Source: Adenophora triphylla var. japonica
Lineage: Eukaryota > Streptophyta > Magnoliopsida > Asterales > Campanulaceae
Assembly: GCA_022495995.1 (NCBI GenBank)
Contig: JAFEMH010000170.1
Span: forward strand, 337,501-401,500
Direction: 5' to 3'
DNA length: 64,000 bases
Both the position numbers and the translations under genes were made by a program. The notes under the pieces were generated by a model. That model did not search any database. It was not told the origin of the DNA and was given only the letters and a program-made list of their open reading frames with translations. Positions 59,443 to 64,000 of this stretch are shown here, in pieces (position 1 is the first letter of the stretch; the number at the start of each line of letters is the position of its first letter).

Positions 59443-61327
59443 GAAAATGGGAACTATATCTGTGTTGCATCATTTAGATATGCGTTCGTGCACTCTGTTG
59501 AAGTCTCTTCTGTATTAACGTATTCTTGTCGTGATCACCTGCAAGGGCGAGGGACAGTTGACGTTCGCAACTTGAAGAGTCGGGGAGCCTTCGAGGCAGT
59601 TCGAGCGCTCTGGGAGATATTCCTGGATGAGGCTCGGGATGGAGAGAGGAGTCCACAGCAGTATGTGGTTGACTCCGGTTTGGCTGGATTCATCAGCGCG
59701 GTGGCTGTGAAGCAGAGGGCGAGGTCCTTGTACGTAGCTCTGAGCGAGTACTGGTGGGACATGACCCACACTTTTCATTTCAGGTGGGGGGAGGCGACTG
59801 TGACTCCCTCTGACTTTGCGGCTATCACTGGGTTGCCATTCTGGGGCAACACGCTGGTGTGGGTGGACGGCTATACCCCGGGGTAGTTGTCGGATCTGCT
59901 GGGCTTTGACATTACCGATGCCAGGGGCTTAGGTATTCGGTACATGCCGATGGAGAATCATCTGAGGAGGGGTATCATTGCTTATGGGGAGGGGGTCCCC
60001 TAGGATGACCTTTGAGCGTCTGGCTCGAGGGTTCATATGGTTTGCCTTGTCGGCGACTCTGTTTCCTACTTCTGACACATCCTGTCATTTCCCGCTGCTT
60101 GGCTCGTTGACAGATCTGGATGCCATGAGGGGGTTCGCATGGGGGGAGGCTGGACTGGCCGAGCTCTACCGTGCCTTGGACAGGTTCTCGTGGGGAGAGG
60201 AGAACACCTTGTGCTGCTTCTCATTTGCTTTGGATGTAAGTTCCCGTCTTTTTCTCTTCCTTGTCTCGTTTTTGTACTTGTATGTATCTGCTCTGTAGCT
60301 GACATAACTTTCCATGTGCTTGACAGGTATGGGCCTTGGAGGTGTTCTGCCCGCAGAGATGGGAGATCAAGGAGGCATATCAGTCCTTGTTTCCTGCCAT
60401 GTTGATTTGGCAGAAGGAGGCGAAGAAGCCGGTGTCGTCGAGGGAGGGTACTCGGTTGACGTATGAGTAGGTATCTCTGGCCCTGAGCCGAGAGTTTTTT
60501 GAGAGGATCCAGCTGACTTGGTGGAACCGGATTCATGTCGGTGTGGTCCAGGTGGCTAGAGAGGTCACACGTCGGCGGAAGCTGCTGGTGGGGCTTCACT
60601 GTGATGCGATGTATCTGAGGGAGAGGGTGACCCGTCAGCATGGTCCGGGTCCCTTCCTATGGTGCCGGTGGACCCGCCTCCACACATGCAACATCCTTTG
60701 TTGATACTGATGGAGGAGCTGGAGCGATATAGACAGGGCGTGTTCTATACCGAGTTTGTCATAGAGGGTACCGACTATGACATCTTCTTGAGGACGAGGC
60801 TGAGGAGCCCACAGGTGCAGCACAGGGAGGGCGAGGGCCCTGGATATCCCCAAGACTACCCGCTCCCACGCGCTAGGCTAGCGTATGAGGGGCTGGACGG
60901 TTCCCGTAGGCGGTTGGTGATCCCCATTCCGGACGAGACGAGGCCGCGGTACAGAGTGGACCCCAACGCTTCGGTGAGTGCTTTTGATTTTCTACATTTG
61001 ATAGTAGCATTCTGCAAATGTTGCATCTGTACTTTCTGTTTGTCTCTTGACGACTTTCCTGGTTTGCAGGTGTCTGGCCGTACGTACAATCAGGCCATGA
61101 GACAGTTGGACGGGTGGGCCAACTACGCTAGGAGGCTCGTGGAGTTCCTGCGGTGTAGTTCCCGTAGGAGTGCAACTGTTCATGAGCCGAGGCCTTCTAG
61201 GCCGAGAGGTTCGTCTGCCTCCACAACTGGTGGAGCGGACGTCACGCAGGGATTTGGCCAGTTCTCGGGCAAAAATGTGTGTATTGTCCAAAATAAATTT
61301 GACTTGTATTTGAAAAGGCGCCCTTGA
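59443..61327 (+). pseudogene. Plant mobile domain (PMD) gene, multi-exon, decayed
   Basis: Three exons are visible: 59443-60235 (donor GAT|GTAAGT), 60327-60973 (acceptor GACAG, donor TCG|GTGAGT) and 61070-61327 (acceptor TTGCAG). PMD motifs: SEYWWDMTHTFHF, WGEATVTPSDFAAITGLPF, SCHFPLLGSLTDLD and YGRALDR-like ELYRALDRFSWGE, then WALEVFCPQRWEI. Lesions include TAG at 59884-59886, TAG at about 60001 with a frame change, TAG near 60468 and a shift near 60655. No start Met; the frame opens after a stop at 59440. PMD proteins of the MAIN type act in nuclear silencing, but transposon-borne copies are common, and this one is not functional. Confidence 0.78.
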
Positions 61328-61781
61328 GGCGGAACCTGTATTTTGTACATTTATTTAGTGATTACCTTCTTTTTATTTTGGCAAATAAGCAAGTAGGTTG
61401 ATCAAAAATAAATAAAATGAAATATGCACAAAAATTTAAACTGGTCAAAATTTATGCCTATATGTACTGTTTTTTAATTAATTGCACTGTTGCACGAGCC
61501 TGGGGCGAAAGTGGTATTGGTAGTGGTTGATTGAAACCATGGGAGCACGCAGTTTAAAGGAGGCTTGAACAGGGCTTGGTTTGGAAATGTTTCTAATTTG
61601 AAAGCAGCTGGCTGCAGAGTTGACCCAGTCAACTTGAGAAAGAGTCCGGCCGGACTAAGATTCAATTTCCAGAATCTTTTAAATTGCAGTTCAGCTTTGC
61701 AATTTGTGAAGAACTACGCATTTGCTTCGATTAATCAACTGATTTTCTCTCAAATTTCTGAAGGTTTTCTTTGCTTTTTTC
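61328..61781. other. Spacer / leader between the two PMD-related genes
   Basis: No gene. Holds the 14-bp palindrome AGTCCGGCCGGACT at 61643-61656, also found at 58460-58473, in both cases next to a TTGACC.AGTC-like phrase, so the two genes have related leaders. Confidence 0.5.
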
Positions 61782-62759
61782 ATGGCTCCCTTTCCTAAGC
61801 TATCGTCTCAGATGCAAGAGCGATACTTGGACCACTTCCAGTCGTGGGTACGGAACCACACGAGGCAAAACAAGGGTTTTTTCGAGGGTTGTTACGGGAT
61901 GAAATCTGTTTGGGAATCTGTTTGGGCTTTGAAGGAGCTCATGCCAGATTGGGATCTTTTGAGAGCTGTGGCTCGTTTCTGGGACGTGCGGAGGCATGTG
62001 TACAACTTTTCATACAACGAAATCACTCCCACGTTCGAAGATTTCTGGGCCATTTTGGGAGGACCTGAGACGGAACAGCTAGTTCTTCCCTATGCGGGTG
62101 GCATGGCCACTGTTGAGAAGTTAGTGTCTCTGCTTTGTATCTCGGCTGAGGAAGCATACGGGATGCTAATACGGAACACAGATTATGTCGACATTTCGGG
62201 ACTGCCCAATAAATTTGCCGGTGTTGAGGGGAGCATTTTCGCGTGGGACGCGTTTGCTCTGTGCGCAATTGCTACTTTGTTCACATTCACGTCCCTGGGT
62301 GTGTGCCATCACAGTGTACTGGACCTGGTGAGGCAGTGCCGAAATGGGGGAGACATCGTGCCTTTAGTTTTGGGCGAGATGTTCCTGGGCATAGGTCGGA
62401 TGGCGACCGGCAGCCGATACATGTGGGGAGGGAGTCCCGCTATGCTTACCATGTGATTGAGGGAGAGGTTGCAGATGATGCCCGAGGTGCCAATGTCTTG
62501 TGACGCTTGGTCCTTTTCTCGACGTCCTCTGGTGATAGGGGGCAATCAGGCTGAACTGGAGCTCTGGATGGCCAGACTCCGCACGCATCACTTGCGATGG
62601 TGGGTTCCTCACTGGAAGCTACAGATTTTTTGGACCGCTCAGGAGGGTCTTTTGGTTGTCAGAGTACCGGGGTTGTCCCAGACGTCTTTCTACATTCCAT
62701 CATTGGTGCTGCAACAGTACGGGCTAGAGCAGGTGCCACCGTGTTTTCATTCAAAGTGA
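61782..62759 (+). pseudogene. PMD-related (DUF7745-like) protein gene with one in-frame stop
   Basis: Starts MAPFPKLSSQMQERYLDHFQ. Motifs: LKELMPDWDLLRAVARFWD, YNEITPTFEDFWAILGGP, then FALCAIATLFTF and VLGEMFLGIGRMATGS. The frame meets TGA at 62454-62456 and continues unchanged for 100 codons (PMSCDAWSFSRRPLV, LRTHHLRWWVPHW) to TGA at 62757. The organisation follows proteins annotated as DUF7745 in plants, distantly PMD-like, usually transposon-linked. Apart from the one stop it is well preserved, so a recent loss or a sequencing difference is possible. The 3' end abuts the satellite array. Confidence 0.6.
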
Positions 62760-62911
62760 GTCTGAGACGGATAAGATATGACATATAATGAATAATGAAT
62801 ATATTAATCATTGGTGTTCAAAGTGAGAGTGAGACGGATGAGATATGACATATAATGAATAATGAATATATTAATCATTGGTGTTTTCATTCAAAGTGAG
62901 ACTGAGACGGC

Positions 62912-63206
62912 ACACCGCTTCACACCCAAAAAGAAGGGAGCTACGTCTGACTGAGTGAAACTTGAAGATGGAAGTCTTCTTTCGTTTCTAGACGGTGAAG
63001 TAAGACCAAGCTCATGAGCTTATTATCTCAGGTCGGAACAAGTTGATAGGATCCCCTTTTTTACGTCCCCATGCCCCCCGTGTGGCGACATGGGAGCGAA
63101 AAAAGGAAAGAGAGGGATGGGGTTTCTCTCCCTTTTGGCATAGCGAGCCCCCAGTGGGGGGGCTCGCACGACGGGCTATTAGCTCAGTGGGTAGAGCGCG
63201 CCCCTG
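62912..63206 (+). other. Nuclear copy of chloroplast DNA (16S rRNA-trnI spacer, NUPT)
   Basis: GCTTCACACCCAAAAAGAAG, GGAAGTCTTCTTTCGTTTCT, AGACCAAGCTCATGAGCTTA, GGTCGGAACAAGTTGATAGG and the start of tRNA-Ile follow the well-known chloroplast 16S-trnI spacer in order. Small differences from the usual plastid sequence (such as GTGGGTAGAG with one extra G) show it has aged in the nucleus. It starts right after a GAGACGG and ends in front of GAGAGTGAGACGG, so it sits in the satellite array. Confidence 0.9.
63173..63206 (+). pseudogene. trnI-GAU: Truncated plastid trnI-GAU, 5' half
   Basis: GGGCTATTAGCTCAGTGGGT followed by AGAGCGCGCCCCTG: acceptor 5' strand, D arm and 5' anticodon stem of plastid tRNA-Ile, cut just before the GAT anticodon and the usual intron. 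Cannot make a tRNA. Confidence 0.9.
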
Positions 63207-63570
63207 GAGAGTGAGACGGATAAGATATGACATATAATGAATAATGAATATATTAATCATTGATGTTTTCATTCAAAGTGAGACTGAGACGGATAAGATA
63301 TGACATATAATGAATAATGAATATATTAATCATTGGTGTTCAAATTGAGAGTGAGACGGATAAGATATGACATATAATGAATAATGAATATATTAATCAT
63401 TGGTGTTTTCATTCAAAGTGAGACTGAGACGGATAAGATATGACATATAATGAATAATGAATATATTAATCATTGGTGTTCAAAGTGAGAATGAGACGGA
63501 TAAGATATGACATATAATGAATAATGAATATATTAATCATTGGTGTTCAAAGTGAGAGTGAGCTCTCTTA

Positions 63571-64000
63571 TTGGTTGTTTTTTTGATCATATTGTTATAT
63601 AATGATTAATGATTAATATATTCATTAATCATTTGAGACGGATAAGAATGTGCAGTCAGGAGTGAATAACTCCGGGGTTCGAGTTGTAGTTTGACCTTGG
63701 TTGTTTTTTTGATCATATTGTTATATAATGATTAATGATTAATATATTCATTAATCATTTGAGATGGATAAGAATGTGCAGTCAGGAGTGAATAACTCCG
63801 GGGTTCGAGTTGTAGTTTGACCTTGGTTGTTTTTTTGATCATATTGTTATATAATGATTAATGATTAATATATTAATTAATCATTTGATACGGATAAGGA
63901 TAAGAATGTGCAGTCAGGAGTGAATAACTCCGGGATTCGAGTTGTAGTTTGACCTTGGTTGTTTTTTTGATCATATTGTTATATAATGATTAATGATTAA
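63571..64000. repeat. 126-bp tandem repeat running off the window
   Basis: TTGGTTGTTTTTTTGATCAT starts at 63571, 63697, 63823 and 63955 (spacings 126, 126, 132; the last carries a 6-base GGATAA insertion). Each unit has an AATGATTAATGATTAATATA palindromic core, GAGACGGATAAGAATG shared with the preceding satellite, and CTCCGGGGTTCGAGTTG. Confidence 0.93.

Larger units (their letters stand above)
62764..63560. repeat. Satellite with alternating 67- and 73-bp monomers
   Basis: GAGACGGATAAGATATGACA-type starts lie at 62764, 62831, 62904, then after a plastid insert at 63213, 63286, 63353, 63426 and 63493: spacings 67, 73 | 73, 67, 73, 67. The 73-bp form has TTTTCATTCAAAG, the 67-bp form TTCAAAG. 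This gives a 140-bp two-monomer higher-order unit. The last copy breaks off at GAGCTCTC (63560). Confidence 0.93.

Noticed and set aside
63173..63206. A functional tRNA gene
   Set aside because: Only the 5' half of plastid tRNA-Ile is present; anticodon and 3' half are missing and satellite follows.

Overview
This window is nuclear DNA of a flowering plant, most likely a eudicot. The evidence is intron-rich genes with GT-AG junctions, plant-specific retrotransposon families, dozens of Stowaway-type MITEs with CTCCCTCCGTCCC ends, plant mobile domain (PMD) genes and a nuclear copy of chloroplast rRNA-operon spacer. The species cannot be named from the sequence. Only one intact-looking host gene is visible; almost everything else is transposable element, satellite or decayed gene.

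Layout. 1-1,000: a MULE transposase scrap abutting an opposite-strand PMD fragment. 1,800-6,474: a young Ty1/copia element (minus strand) with two LTRs and a perfect 5-bp target duplication, but a broken polyprotein. 7,918-9,045: an AT-rich field of TAAGTCTTATAAGTTACTTA-type palindromes. 12,272-31,780 (minus): a 24-exon LRR-malectin receptor-like kinase (LRR-VIII-2 type). The reconstructed junctions give 3,099 nt (1,032 codons plus stop) with every phase consistent. Its second intron is 9.5 kb and holds a non-autonomous LTR element, two hAT-type MITEs, a MULE-type MITE and several Stowaway-like MITEs. 32,123-39,493: a MITE cluster, an AT minisatellite and an RTE-type LINE (18-bp target duplication, TTG tail) that landed inside a MITE.

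39,655-52,306 is a Russian-doll nest: a probable PIF/Harbinger-like element holds an 11.2-kb hAT element (perfect 8-bp TSD), which holds a truncated Ty3/gypsy element, whose 5' LTR holds a 4.15-kb CACTA element (3-bp TSD), which holds MITEs and three same-strand fragments of host genes (TIM22-like, acyl-activating enzyme 15/16-like, ankyrin/PSMD10-like): a Pack-CACTA. 52,865-57,733: a second, 3'-truncated copia element with a Stowaway MITE inside gag. 57,734-62,760: two decayed PMD-related genes with 42-bp and 37-bp tandem arrays between them. 62,764-64,000: a satellite alternating 67- and 73-bp monomers, interrupted by about 295 bp of chloroplast 16S-trnI spacer, followed by a 126-bp tandem repeat.

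Functionally, only the receptor kinase is likely to act for the host (cell-surface perception, cytoplasmic RD kinase). The strongest candidates for something not previously described are the Pack-CACTA chimera inside the four-deep nest, the kinase gene's transposon-filled intron, and the satellite with the embedded plastid fragment. All coordinates and junctions were read by eye; no alignment or database search was run.
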